From Papaver somniferum (Eukaryota; Streptophyta; Magnoliopsida; Ranunculales; Papaveraceae), in the NCBI RefSeq assembly GCF_003573695.1, contig NC_039359.1:158154210-158218209 (forward strand): 64,000 nt of DNA. Direction: 5' to 3'. A program made the position numbers and the translations under genes. The notes under the pieces are model-generated. The model was not told the origin of the DNA. It did no database searches and worked only from the letters and a program-made list of their open reading frames with translations. Of the stretch, positions 24,801 through 34,298 are shown piece after piece (position 1 is the first letter of the stretch; the number at the start of each line of letters is the position of its first letter).

Positions 24801-25994
24801 TGAAAGAATAGAGACCACCTGCTCTCTATTTTCCAACCAGTTACCACGATCATCTTTAATAATATGAATAGTGTTGTACATATTTCTAAGCTTGACTGTA
24901 TCATGAAAGAATTGAGTATTCTTATCATAATGAGTGAAGTAATCAATCCTAGATTTTTGCTTATAAAAAGAATTTTCAATTTCATACCAATAATCTAATT
25001 GCTTTGAGTAATTCAAGATGTAGTCTCCAATATCAGGAGAGTAAGGCAACATCTGCAATTTCTCAATCTCAGCATTTAGTTTACTTATAGTATTTTTAAC
25101 ATGACCTAAAGATTCCTTGTTCCATTTACTTAGATCAGACTTAAGATTTTTAAGCTTTCCTGCCACAATAAAACTAGGAGACCCACTGACTCTAAAATCC
25201 CAGGAACTTTTAAGAACTTCTTTGAAATCTGGACTTAACTGCCAACACTTAAAGAATTTATAATTAATGTAGAGTTTTTGTTCTTGATGAAAACATTTGA
25301 GCAGAATATGACAATGATCTGAAAAAACTCTTCCTAAATTGGTAACACGAGTCTGAGGAAGAGCAGAAACCCAATCATCATTCATAAAACCTATATCTAG
25401 CTTCTCAAAAATCAGGTTAGCAGGATTTTTAAACCTCCTATTACACCAAGTGAAGGGATTACCATAAGCCAGAACTTCATTCAATCTCAACTCTACTATT
25501 TTATTTCTGATAAAATCAGGGGCCAAAGAAGAATCTTGATTACCACCTTGTTTTTCTAAACTATGAAGTATAAAGTTAAAATCCCCTAACAGCAACCAAG
25601 GTCTAACTTCATCTTCATTCGTATGACTCAAAAAATTCCCTTGGTTTTTCATTCCAGTAGTGTTTAAAGAACCATAAACAAAAGAAACCATACAATTCCT
25701 GATAGTAGGAGTAATATCACATAAAATATGAATCATGTTAAGGGAACTACTTAAGACTTCTATATTCGACTTGGCAAAATAACCTAAAGTCAAACCACCA
25801 GATTTTCCAATTGCAGGCACTACAAACCAAGTATCCAAGGGTAGATGGTGATTGTATTTTTTAACTGTGTCTTTATCTACCATAGTTTCCAAAAGGCAAA
25901 AAGCATGTGGTCTATGTTTTCTATAAAGATTTAAAATGTGTAACCATTTTTTATCAGAACAACAGCCATTCATGTTCCATCATATAAACTTCAT
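21839..25994 (-). mobile_element. plant L1-type LINE, minus strand, nearly complete ORF2
   Basis: A T-run at 21839-21854 is the complement of a 3' poly(A) tail. The ORF2 region then extends rightward to its start at 25994. The 5' part with ORF1 must lie to the right, but I could not delimit it. The order endonuclease, RT, zinc-binding region and RNase H is that of the plant L1 group. Confidence 0.85.
21878..25994 (-). pseudogene. LINE ORF2 pseudogene (endonuclease, reverse transcriptase, zinc finger, RNase H)
   Basis: The start is MKFI then a stop then WNMNG, the usual endonuclease opening with TGA in place of serine (25982-25980). Endonuclease motifs LLETMV, LLGDFNF and FSDHCHILL follow. 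The reverse transcriptase shows FRPISLSNTVYKIISKIL, FQSAFIAKRQ, IKLDLSKAFDRLEW and GIRQSDCLSP (usual G-D replaced by S-D). A one-base loss near 23937 shifts the frame before HLFFADDCVLF (23925-23880), which holds the catalytic FADD. The zinc-binding region has CPLCKNDSETTMHLFFHC near 22720. RNase H begins FVDGSF near 22330, is cut by a stop at 22268, and continues with EATALFWA, ISDCLQVVDF and RSKNKLAGRLA. One open stretch still covers 678 codons (23937-25973). Confidence 0.9.
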
Positions 25995-25999
25995 GTTTA

Positions 26000-27363
26000 A
26001 AGAGAGTAAAGTAGACTGCATAAACACAAATAAGCAGAAAATTTAAAAGCAGAAGAAAATTTTGATAAGATGTTGTACTTACAAGGTCATGAGCCGAAGA
26101 AGGATCTGCATCCATAGAATCCATAACATCCACCATCATGAAATTCCCCTCCTTTTCAAAGTCAGCATCAGTTACTATAGGCTCCGGAGGAGAGCAGAAA
26201 TTAGAGTTGGTTCAATAACAACTGCTTTATCTAAGAAATCTTCATCAGTTGTATTGCTCATCATTTCATTGTCAGAGTACTGATTAAAAATAACATCTGA
26301 GAAGTAATTCATCTCTATAGAGGTGTTAAAGATCACCCCAGAGGAAGTGAAAACAGTCTGCGACACAAAGGTGCAAGATGCTGACCAAACTACACTAGCA
26401 ACAACATTTCTAGAGCAAGCATTTTCATTACTTCCTAAATTAAAAGAAGACCCTACTATAGTACTGTTCCACAGAGAAAAAAAACCACTTGCCAAATTCA
26501 CAGAGTCTGTAAATATAGGCAATCATGTAACAAACCATATATGACAGAAACAGCTTAACATTGATATATAATATAAAGAAGATCTTAATCCATTCTTGGG
26601 GAATATACAAATTTTCTAGAAATAACAAATCACCACCTAAGTAGGATCTTATGACGCTAAAAATCAATACAAAACAGCCCATTCTTGTTTGAATAAACCT
26701 GACATTGTTAAGTCCCTCTGCTGAAATCCAAACTTATGAGATTCATTATAGATAAAATCAAAATTAAACCCAGCTGTAACACAAACCAGAAACTCCTTAT
26801 CATCTTTCATAAACTTATCTCATGATGATGAAATACCATGACCCTATGGATACTACCCCCTTCAGCTCATGACCTAATCTGAGAAAAACAAAAAAAAGGA
26901 AAACTTTAACAGTTAGCTAACAAGAGTAATCCAAAACAAAAAAAAAATCGATAATTTTAAGTAAAAAACGGGATAAATTATCAAGTTAAATGTTAAAAAT
27001 AATAAGGAAACCTCAAATTTGTGAGCCTAATCAAATAATCCAAAGAACTTTGAAATCCATTAAATTAGGGTTTTGAAAGTAAACATCAAAGAGAAGAAAA
27101 GATAAAAAAGAGAACAAGATTAAAATTCAACAATCACAGATAAAAGATTAGCTTAGATAATCACCTAAACTAAGAAGAATTACTGAATGGTGAGTGAATG
27201 AATCGAAGAAGATGGAAGAAATTGAAGAGTTGACTAAGTCAGACTCTCTATTTTTTGATGGAAATTCGGCTCTAGATGATGATGGACTACTCCCTTCTTT
27301 CTTTCTTGTACAATTTTTTGGGCCTGGGTCTTTGGGCGTGTTAAAGGAGGAGACCAAATTAGA
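26000..27363. other. probable LINE 5' region; no clear gene
   Basis: This should contain the LINE ORF1 and 5' leader, but I see no zinc knuckle or ORF1 domain. Short minus-strand frames near 26175-26522 are serine-rich and not recognisable. The LINE 5' end and its target duplication could not be placed. Confidence 0.35.
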
Positions 27364-27480
27364 AGGAACTATGATTTTAGGCATACCAAAAACTTTCAAG
27401 GCATACAAAATAGTTTTCCCATCCTAGGTGACCTTATAAGGGGTGTCTATTGAGTAGTTCAATTACCTATATACCCTTGA
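27364..27480 (+). repeat. terminal inverted repeat, left end of the MULE-like element
   Basis: Its reverse complement aligns with 29750-29862, with mismatches and a short indel. The borders are approximate. Confidence 0.5.
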
Positions 27481-27897
27481 ACCTAAAATCAAAAAATAAA
27501 CTATCCTAAACATCTCTTCTTCTTCCTTCAGCTAAACCACCTTCCTTTTCTCTCGGATTATTTTTTTCATCAGTGTAATTAATTATCGATTCGTGAAATT
27601 TCGATCATCGGTTAAATTGAACTATATAATAGATCGTACAAAGAAAAAAGAAAACGTCAGGTGTTCTAAATCCTCTTCCAATCCATGAATTAAAGAAGAA
27701 GAATCAATTGAAGATGAAGGTATAAAAACTATAATTGAACCAGAAATTGAATCGGAAATTCAACCATTTGAAGCTCCAAATACTGAAATGAGGATAAGAA
27801 GGTATTCCCTACAAATCCAATCTTTTATTTGTTGTTTTTCATGGATTGAATGGGTTAAATTGCTAAAAACTTAGGGTTTTTGACGATTACAGTAGCG

Positions 27898-28084
27898 GGT
27901 TCGGCTGATAATTGAGTTGAGTTTTTAGCCGAACTATTCTTGAAATTTTACCCTGAAAGTGTCTATGAACAGTTCGGCTAAACCGTAAATGTCAATTTTT
28001 AGCCGAACCCCAAAATGTGTATTGAATACGTCCCAGAACAGTGTCAGGTTCGGCTAATACCTTGCAAACCTTCCCGGCCGAACC
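27898..28084. repeat. palindrome array TTCGGC...GCCGAA, left block (three units)
   Basis: Units of about 37 bases at 27898-27934, 27971-28008 and 28047-28084 each start GTTCGGCT and end GCCGAAC, with unrelated spacers between. A half unit follows near 28130. RNA from either strand would form a row of short hairpins. Confidence 0.8.
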
Positions 28085-28254
28085 TGAGATGTGAAATTTA
28101 CCCCAGGTAGTTATCAGTTCGGAATGACCTCATTCTTTTTGCGTTGTGTTTCTCTTTTCATTCTCTTGAAGTTGAAGATAAGATCTAATTGATTTTAATG
28201 TGTTTAATATGGACCTTGGTATCCAATATTCTTATCCAACGTTGAAGATAAGAT

Positions 28255-28720
28255 CTAATTCATTATCCAATATTGATCTTCTTTGTTCATGGACTTATTC
28301 TTGAGGTTGAAAACGTTCTTGAAAGGGCAATTTCTTTTCTTCTTCTTCTTCCTATTCTTTCTCCCGGTCTTACCAACGTATACAGTACCCTTTTTAACCT
28401 TGCTAGCGCAGGTTCCACTACGCTCAGAAATCATTTCAAACCGATCCCATCGGCTTTGTTGTCCTTTAACTAGTACACAATTTATCTTCATCGCGTGTTC
28501 CTCAAGCCAATCCAGAACTTCTGGTTTAGTTTTCCATATCTACGTTCATTCCAAAACAAGTAATTTGTAAGAAAAACTTTGGAATATTCCGACAACATTA
28601 AGGTAAACAAAAGGTTCTTACATACCAAATCATTTTGGAAGTGATCCTTTGGTATCCTCGTGAATTATGTCTACTGGATCAGGTTGATTTTCCATGGGTC
28701 CAAGCACGATCTACAAAGAA
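28255..28720 (-). pseudogene. MULE/FAR1-like transposase N-terminal domain fragment
   Basis: On the minus strand an exon-like piece near 28720-28630 ends at GTATGTAAG. An AG acceptor near 28540 leads into a frame with TKPEVLDWLEEHA, then RWDRFEMISERSG, a lysine-rich stretch and RNCPFKN. The spacing of ERSG, basic run and CPF is that of the DNA-binding region at the start of MULE and FAR1-type transposases. The rest of the transposase is absent. The family call is by motif only. Confidence 0.5.
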
Positions 28721-28760
28721 TATCACAAGGTTAAACACTAGAAAGGGAATATAATAACAA

Positions 28761-29238
28761 GGTTCGGCGCATTCGATAATCACATTATGTGCCGAACTAT
28801 AAACATTTACAGGTTTCGGCTTATACGATATCCTCAATATGTGCCGAACCACGAACAATATTTTAACCCAAAAATTAACAAATTCATATTCGGCTCAGAC
28901 GATAATCATATTATGTGCCGAACCTTGAACATAAGAGGTTTCGGCTGATACGATATTATCCATATGTGCCGAAGTACAAACAATATTTCAGCCCAGAAAT
29001 TAAAAAATTATGTTCGGCACATACAATTTTGGATATATAAGCCGAATTAGTAATGATTCTATTCCGGGCTATTCAGGATGTTGTTCGGCTTACTATGAAA
29101 CTTTCATATAAGCCGAACTAGTGTCTAGCAAAAGGGTTGGAATTGGAAATTATAGGTTCGGCGCATGCAGTAAACAGATTCAGTAAGCCGAACCGTTCAT
29201 CAATTGGTAGATTCGGCTCATAGATGTGAGCCGAACCT
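28761..29238. repeat. palindrome array TTCGGC...GCCGAA, right block (eight units)
   Basis: Units lie at 28761-28798, 28812-28850, 28888-28924, 28938-28974, 29011-29048, 29081-29119, 29156-29194 and 29211-29238. Several share an inner ACGATA and ATATGTGCC. Spacers of 13-40 bases differ. The arms are conserved better than the loops. Confidence 0.85.
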
Positions 29239-29269
29239 CAACCTGTTTCGCCGAACCATGATTCAAAAA

Positions 29270-29551
29270 ACCTAACTTTTGATAATTGAGAACCATAGAA
29301 GTGAGATTAAGTATAGGATATAAGTGTACTTGTGTATTAGAAGCATTGGGTTCCTCATCAATGTCTTCATCATCAGGATTTGGCTCATAAAAATCATCAT
29401 CTTGAGTTTGTGTTTGAGTTTGAGCTTGAGTTTGAGTGGGTGTAAAATCATTCTCATAATCTAAGAAATCAGCCATTTTTGGATCATTGTTGTAGTTGAT
29501 ATGTATTTTCCTAGGTTTTTTAGATGAATGATGACCCTCCTCATCCTCCAT
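29270..29551 (-). pseudogene. possible first exon of the MULE protein, acidic
   Basis: The frame from ATG 29551 begins MEDEEGHHSSKKPRKIH and continues with an acidic, Q/T-repeat-rich stretch containing TQTQAQTQTQTQ and DEDIDEEPN. It faces the inner element from the right terminal repeat, where a transposase N-terminus would be expected. I see no domain in it. It may be part of the same gene as the fragment at 28255-28720, with the palindrome array between them in an intron. Confidence 0.4.
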
Positions 29552-29749
29552 TGAATCAAGAATTAGAATTTTCTCACTTTCTCCTTCTCCTTCTCTCCTT
29601 CTTAACCAAACCAAAACTTTGATTTTTTTTTCCTCAAATTTTTCATCTAAACAACTCTTATAATTCTGAAAATTATTTTAATCACTAAACAAAATATTTA
29701 ATCACTAATCAAGATTATTAACACTAATACGTAAAGGGCAGATTTGTCA

Positions 29750-29862
29750 TTAAAAAAATTTTGGGTTAAGGGGTATCTGATTTTGCTATTTCACAACCTT
29801 TTTTGTCTTCATTCAGTATGCCTTGGAAGATTTTGGTATTCCCAATATTATGGTTCATTAGA
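29750..29862 (-). repeat. terminal inverted repeat, right end of the MULE-like element
   Basis: Inverted partner of 27364-27480. Confidence 0.5.
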
Positions 29863-29874
29863 AGACAAATAATA

Positions 29875-30060
29875 ACTAGTACCGAATCTGGTGATCGGAT
29901 CCGGTCGGCCGGACATTTTGCGAGTGGGTTTCCAACCTTTGTGTCGATGGATTAGACACGTGTACAATTAATATCTGATGAATTTAATCGTTGTTATTTT
30001 CAATGTGATATGCTGACTCTCTTTCTACGAAGAGTTATCATCATTTTTCATTTTAATTTG
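29875..30060. repeat. dispersed repeat shared with 44715-44890
   Basis: Both stretches share GTGTACAATT, TTGTTATTTTCAATGTGATA and a trailing ATCA..TTTTTCAT. The copies differ at many bases, so the duplication is old. Each one follows an element with a palindrome array. Confidence 0.65.
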
Positions 30061-30455
30061 TAGACATTCATCTTGACAATGTCAAACTATCCTAATAAGC
30101 TTTTACTTATCTAAATTAATTTCGATATATTAAATAACCATTTTTAGCTCTAACAAAATCTAAAAATCACTAAAAATAAAATTTATATTTAATCCATAAA
30201 AAATCACAAATAACACTATTGGAGATGAACTATTTTTCCTCCCTAAACTTAGGGAAAAATTGGAATGAGGATGTCTTGTTTGTGTTGCCACCTAGGAAAA
30301 ACACACACCCACCATTGGAGAAGCCATGTCATTTTCACATTGATTTAAGAAGTTGTGGTTGGAGAAGATATTTAGGAAAAATGAATGTCTATCCTATGTG
30401 GACTCAGACATTTATCTTCACATACATTCCATTGGAAAAGCTCTAAATCCATTAA
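30061..30455. other. no gene seen
   Basis: AT-rich sequence before the MITE. A short frame near 30219-30446 has no recognisable features. Confidence 0.35.
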
Positions 30456-30788
30456 GAGCAAGTCTTATAGTGGAATCCAAGCTATTTCAAGTGTGGAAAA
30501 AACGTGGAATGTCAAGTCTAATGGCTTCCAAATAGGGTCATTCCATAATTTTTCCAAGCCATCTTCCAAGATATCATGGAAGGGAGCTTGGAATCCAAGA
30601 AAAAAGGGACAATCACAGCCTAATCCAAACAGCACTCAATTGTACGAAAGCCCTAAAAATAATTGCGCTAAGCGCTAAAAAGAATGGCGATGTGAGAAAA
30701 ACCAGGAGAAACTAGGATAGATGAGCTGTTTTAAACCAAAATATAATAAGTACAACACACGTGTCAAAATTTAAGTGATTAAGTTGTG

Positions 30789-30793
30789 TTTAC
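30789..30793. repeat. target-site duplication, left (TTTAC)
   Basis: Exact match to 42984-42988, flanking the three-LTR element. Confidence 0.85.
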
Positions 30794-31838
30794 TGATGAG
30801 TGCTAAAAAGTGCATATTTCTATATATTATTCTTGGCATTTAACTCATCTTTTGTGCGTTAATTCTACATTTTATCCCATATTCTGTATTTTCATTGTTT
30901 TCAAGAATAAATATTTTTATTAATTAATTTTGCATTTTTAGGTAATAAATAAAGTTCGGATGAGTCGCGGAGCGAAAAGAGCAGAAAAGTAGTGAAAAGC
31001 CGGGAGAAATTACGCAAGGAAGCCGCGAAGAATGGTGCGCACAACCTCATTTTCTACACACAAAAGCGCCTCCGACCTCAGCCATCAGATCATTTCTCAG
31101 AAGCATCCGACGGTCGCTCCTTGCTGAGCATCAAAATCTGATGTCTCTGCCAAGCACCACAGCGCTGAAATTCCAAGCCTTCAGATTAGATGGTAGCTGA
31201 ATCCAACGGTTGATCCCTTGCTGTTCATCAAAGTTTGATATCCCCGCCTTACACTACAACACCTAACCCCATCTAGAGCCGTTAACTTCGTTGTATCCCT
31301 TCATCCGACGGTCGCTCCTCGCTTGCCTCCGCATCACCGTCCGATCCACCTACCATCGTCACATCCTACGGACCAGATCGCGAAACATCATCCCTCGCTG
31401 AAACCGCTCAACACTACAGTACCAAACACCCTACACCTCTACCAAACGCCCCCCTCTTCCCAAATCAGTCGACCACCCTCCCCTTCTCCCAAAATCAGTT
31501 GCAGAACCACCATCTCCTGCAACCCTCTGCAACTCCACCAGACCTCGAGCTCCACCACAACCACAAACACCCGACAACACCACCATCTCCATCAACCGAC
31601 AACAAAACCCATCATCCTATTTCACCCATTTCATTAACCCTACCCACTGTTAGGGTTCTGACATGAGAGAACTAGGTTGATGGGAACTGAATTCGTAGCA
31701 GAGGAGCAGAAGAGAGCATGGGTCATCGACAAGAAGGACAAGGAACAACAAACAAGGAAATTTGGTGAGTAATTTTGAAAATTGAAAAAACCCTAATTTC
31801 AATTTAGGGTTTCTTAAATTTGGGGATTTTTTGTAAAC

Positions 31839-31846
31839 TATAAAAG
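31839..31846 (+). promoter_or_regulatory. TATA box in LTR1
   Basis: TATAAAAG follows an inverted telo-box pair, AAACCCTAA at 31788-31796 and TTAGGGTTT at 31804-31812. LTR2 has the same arrangement (TATA at 38332-38339). LTR3 has TATAAATA at 41570-41577. Confidence 0.5.
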
Positions 31847-33415
31847 GGAAGTGTTAGGGATGTAAAAACTGTTCTTGGACTAGCCAAGTTTCCCCCTATT
31901 TGGGTTAGGTTTGATTTTAATTTTTGCTGCACTGTTAACCATTTGCATATTTTTTCACTGTGCTGTGTATGATGTTGTAGTGTGTAACTGTTTGATGTTT
32001 GTTAGTTTAATGCTCTAATTCACCACTATGTAATTGTTTGATGTTGTGTAATTGTCTGTTGTGTTGTTAGTTTAATGCTCCTGTTCATTTGTAATTGTTC
32101 CTGTTAAAGTGCAATGTCTTGTTAATGTCTTGTTAGTGCCATTCCTAGCTCACTGTTATGCTGCTTGTCATGTTCTAAATCACCTTGCTAGGGACTTGAT
32201 GAATCACTAATGTCTTATTGTGTAGTACATTGACCACATTGCTCTAGAAAGCTAAACAAGTTTAGGTAAAATTTGAACTTAGCTCATCATCACCTCACTT
32301 TCACAATGTATGTCATGTATACTTTGTAGTTAGGATCATGAGCTGCTGATAAGCTGCAACTTAAGCTGAATTCATAATCTCTTGACTAGTTGTGCTGTAG
32401 AAAGACAATTAGTGCTTTGGAAATAGTACCATAGTTGTGTTTAACTTCCTATAGGAGAATATACAGTAAAAGTTAGAGTGAATTCAACCCCTAGTTCCTA
32501 TCCATAAATCCATCTTTAACTGTTAGTCTTGTTTTTTTGTCACTCATTTGCTTTACCTGCACTGCTGCATTACTACTTGTATTTCTGTTTTTGCATTCTC
32601 TTTACTACTTGCTTCCCCTGCTGCCAAGCTGCAGCTTCTACTGCATTTCTTCTACTGCAGCCACTTCTGTTGCTTTCTCTGTTGTGCCTTTTTCTTCTAC
32701 TGCAGCTGCTTCTACTGCATCTCTGCTTCCCCTGCTGCCACTGCCTTTCTTGGACTGCTGCTGCCACTGCCTTTCTTGCATTGCTGCTGCCACTCCTTGC
32801 CTTGTGCTGCTGTTGCAGTACTGACTTCTCTTCTGTGGCTGTTGCATAGCTGCTGCTTGCTTTGCTCCAAGGCTCACTTCATTCCTGAGCCCAAGTCCAC
32901 TTCTGTGAAACCAAAGGTTAAAGGCCTAACCAACTCAAGCCCAAAGTTCACTTCCAAAAGCCCAGAACACAATCTGAGCCCAACTGTAAGATCAATACTA
33001 AGGCCCATTCCATTAAAGCTCAAAGCCCAGTTTGGGTTAAGGTTGAAGGCCAAATCCAAATCAACTGTGGGCTTAACCCAAAGCTCAATCAAAGGCTCAA
33101 AGCCCATTTGCACTTCAAAGATAACTGAGCCCAGGCTCAGTTCATTTTATGTTTAACAAACCCACTAAGCCCAATCCATTCAAAGGGCATTCAAACCCAA
33201 TAGTACATTAAGCCCAACACTTCCAAAGGGCTTCTAAGCCCAAAGCAAATCTAGGAACCCAATTAGCTAAAACACTTCCGAAACACACCCGATCTCTGTG
33301 GATCGACCCGTACTTGCACGAGCTACAACTGACGACCGTGCACTTGCGGTATTACTGTAGGCCCGCGTTTTTATTGCGCTCATTTTTATACACCCCTCCG
33401 GACCTGCCAAGTTTT

Positions 33416-33433
33416 TGGCGCCGCTGCCGGGGA
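33416..33433 (+). other. retired tRNA-Asp primer-binding site inside LTR1
   Basis: TGGCGCCGCTGCCGGGGA is followed by 29 bases that are also present at the end of LTR3. It therefore now belongs to U5 and is copied with the LTR. Confidence 0.8.
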
Positions 33434-33468
33434 TAATTTTTAGGACTTTCCGGGGCCTACCAAGTTTT

Positions 33469-33486
33469 TGGCGCCGCTGCCGGGGA
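33469..33486 (+). other. active primer-binding site, tRNA-Asp
   Basis: The second TGGCGCCGCTGCCGGGGA follows the true LTR1 end at 33462 by six bases. It is complementary to the last 18 bases of plant tRNA-Asp, allowing one difference from the usual GTTGCC form. Confidence 0.85.
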
Positions 33487-34298
33487 TTGGTGCTGTGTTT
33501 TATCTGTGTTTTTCTTAGCTATTTTGTATTTCAATTCATAGCATTTGCATCTGCATCTGCTTCATTTCATTTGCTATTGGACCTGCTGATTCTGAACCTG
33601 TTTTTCCTCTGCTGGGACGCCACTAAGGAAAAGAACCAAAACCCAACTGGGTTTTTGCAACAATATCAGAGCAGCTGGGCTGTGCTAAAAAGGTAAGCCT
33701 AAACCCATTTCATTGAGAGAACCCAACCTGTGGGCTTCCAATTTTTTTAATTGTGGGCTTGTAATAATTAACCCAATTTTTTTGGGCTTTTTATTTTTCT
33801 ATTTTGGGTTTGTAATGATTTATTTGTGGGCTTGTTTGTTTAATTTGTGAGCTTGTATTTATTTTGTGTGGGCTTGTTTAAATTCTTTCATTGGACTTGT
33901 ATTTTAGACTCTGGGTTTAAACCCAGCTGAGCTTATAACTGATTGTGGACTTGTAAGTGAACCTCGAAACCAAAGTTTTAAAAACAAACGTCGGGCCTTA
34001 ACCAACTGGGCCAAATTAAACTTTCAAAATTAAAACTTGAATTTTCGTAGGCCGCAGCTTCCATTTCATTAGAGGCTTGCACAGTGGGCTTGCTCCCATT
34101 TCAAAAACCAAATTTTATTTTCTTCATTTTATTTAAAAAAAAAAAAAAAAAAAAAAAATTCTTTTGCTCCCAATTTTAAACCAAATTTCTTTTATATCCC
34201 ACCAAAACCAAATTTTTTCCCAAAAATCCAAACCCATCAAAAACCAAATTTTTGAAAACCCTTTAAAAACCAAATAGTGGGCTTTGTGTCATTTCAAA
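33487..34298. other. 5' untranslated region of the Athila-like element
   Basis: No coding region is supported before the gag ATG. The stretch is rich in GTGGGCTT words, the opposite polarity to the AAGCCCA words in U5, and contains an A-run near 34135-34158. Confidence 0.6.

Larger units (their letters stand above)
27364..29862 (-). mobile_element. Mutator-like DNA transposon, decayed
   Basis: The ends are inverted copies of each other: 27364-27480 matches the reverse complement of about 29750-29862, including a shared core GTATGCCTTG and TTTTGGTAT. This gives long imperfect terminal inverted repeats of about 110 bases, as in MULEs. Inside are fragments of a MULE-type protein on the minus strand and a palindrome array. 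The target duplication was not identified. Confidence 0.55.
30794..33462 (+). repeat. LTR1, with a retired primer-binding site inside its U5 end
   Basis: It begins TGATGAGTGC and ends GGGGCCTACCA. Its first 1.1 kb closely matches LTR2, while its last 0.6 kb closely matches LTR3. A full copy of the primer site (33416-33433) lies 29 bases inside its end. The middle is rich in CTGCTG-type triplets (32610-32850), followed by a field of GCCCA motifs. Confidence 0.88.

Noticed and set aside
27148..27408. An 86-codon minus-strand frame as LINE ORF1
   Set aside because: Part of it overlaps the MULE terminal repeat, and it lacks any ORF1 domain.
27898..29238. A CRISPR array, because of regular palindromic repeats with spacers
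   Set aside because: The units are 28-39 base imperfect palindromes with variable loops, the spacing is irregular, there are no cas genes, and the context is a plant transposon.
31323..31637. A 104-codon proline/histidine-rich frame repeated at 37816-38130
   Set aside because: It has no ATG start, lies inside the LTR leader, and is not kept in LTR3.
32529..33156. Several overlapping leucine-, cysteine- and alanine-rich frames, and matching ones at 39014-39408 and 42078-42677
   Set aside because: They are triplet-rich low-complexity LTR sequence open in all three frames at once. The shared C-terminal parts only reflect LTR identity.
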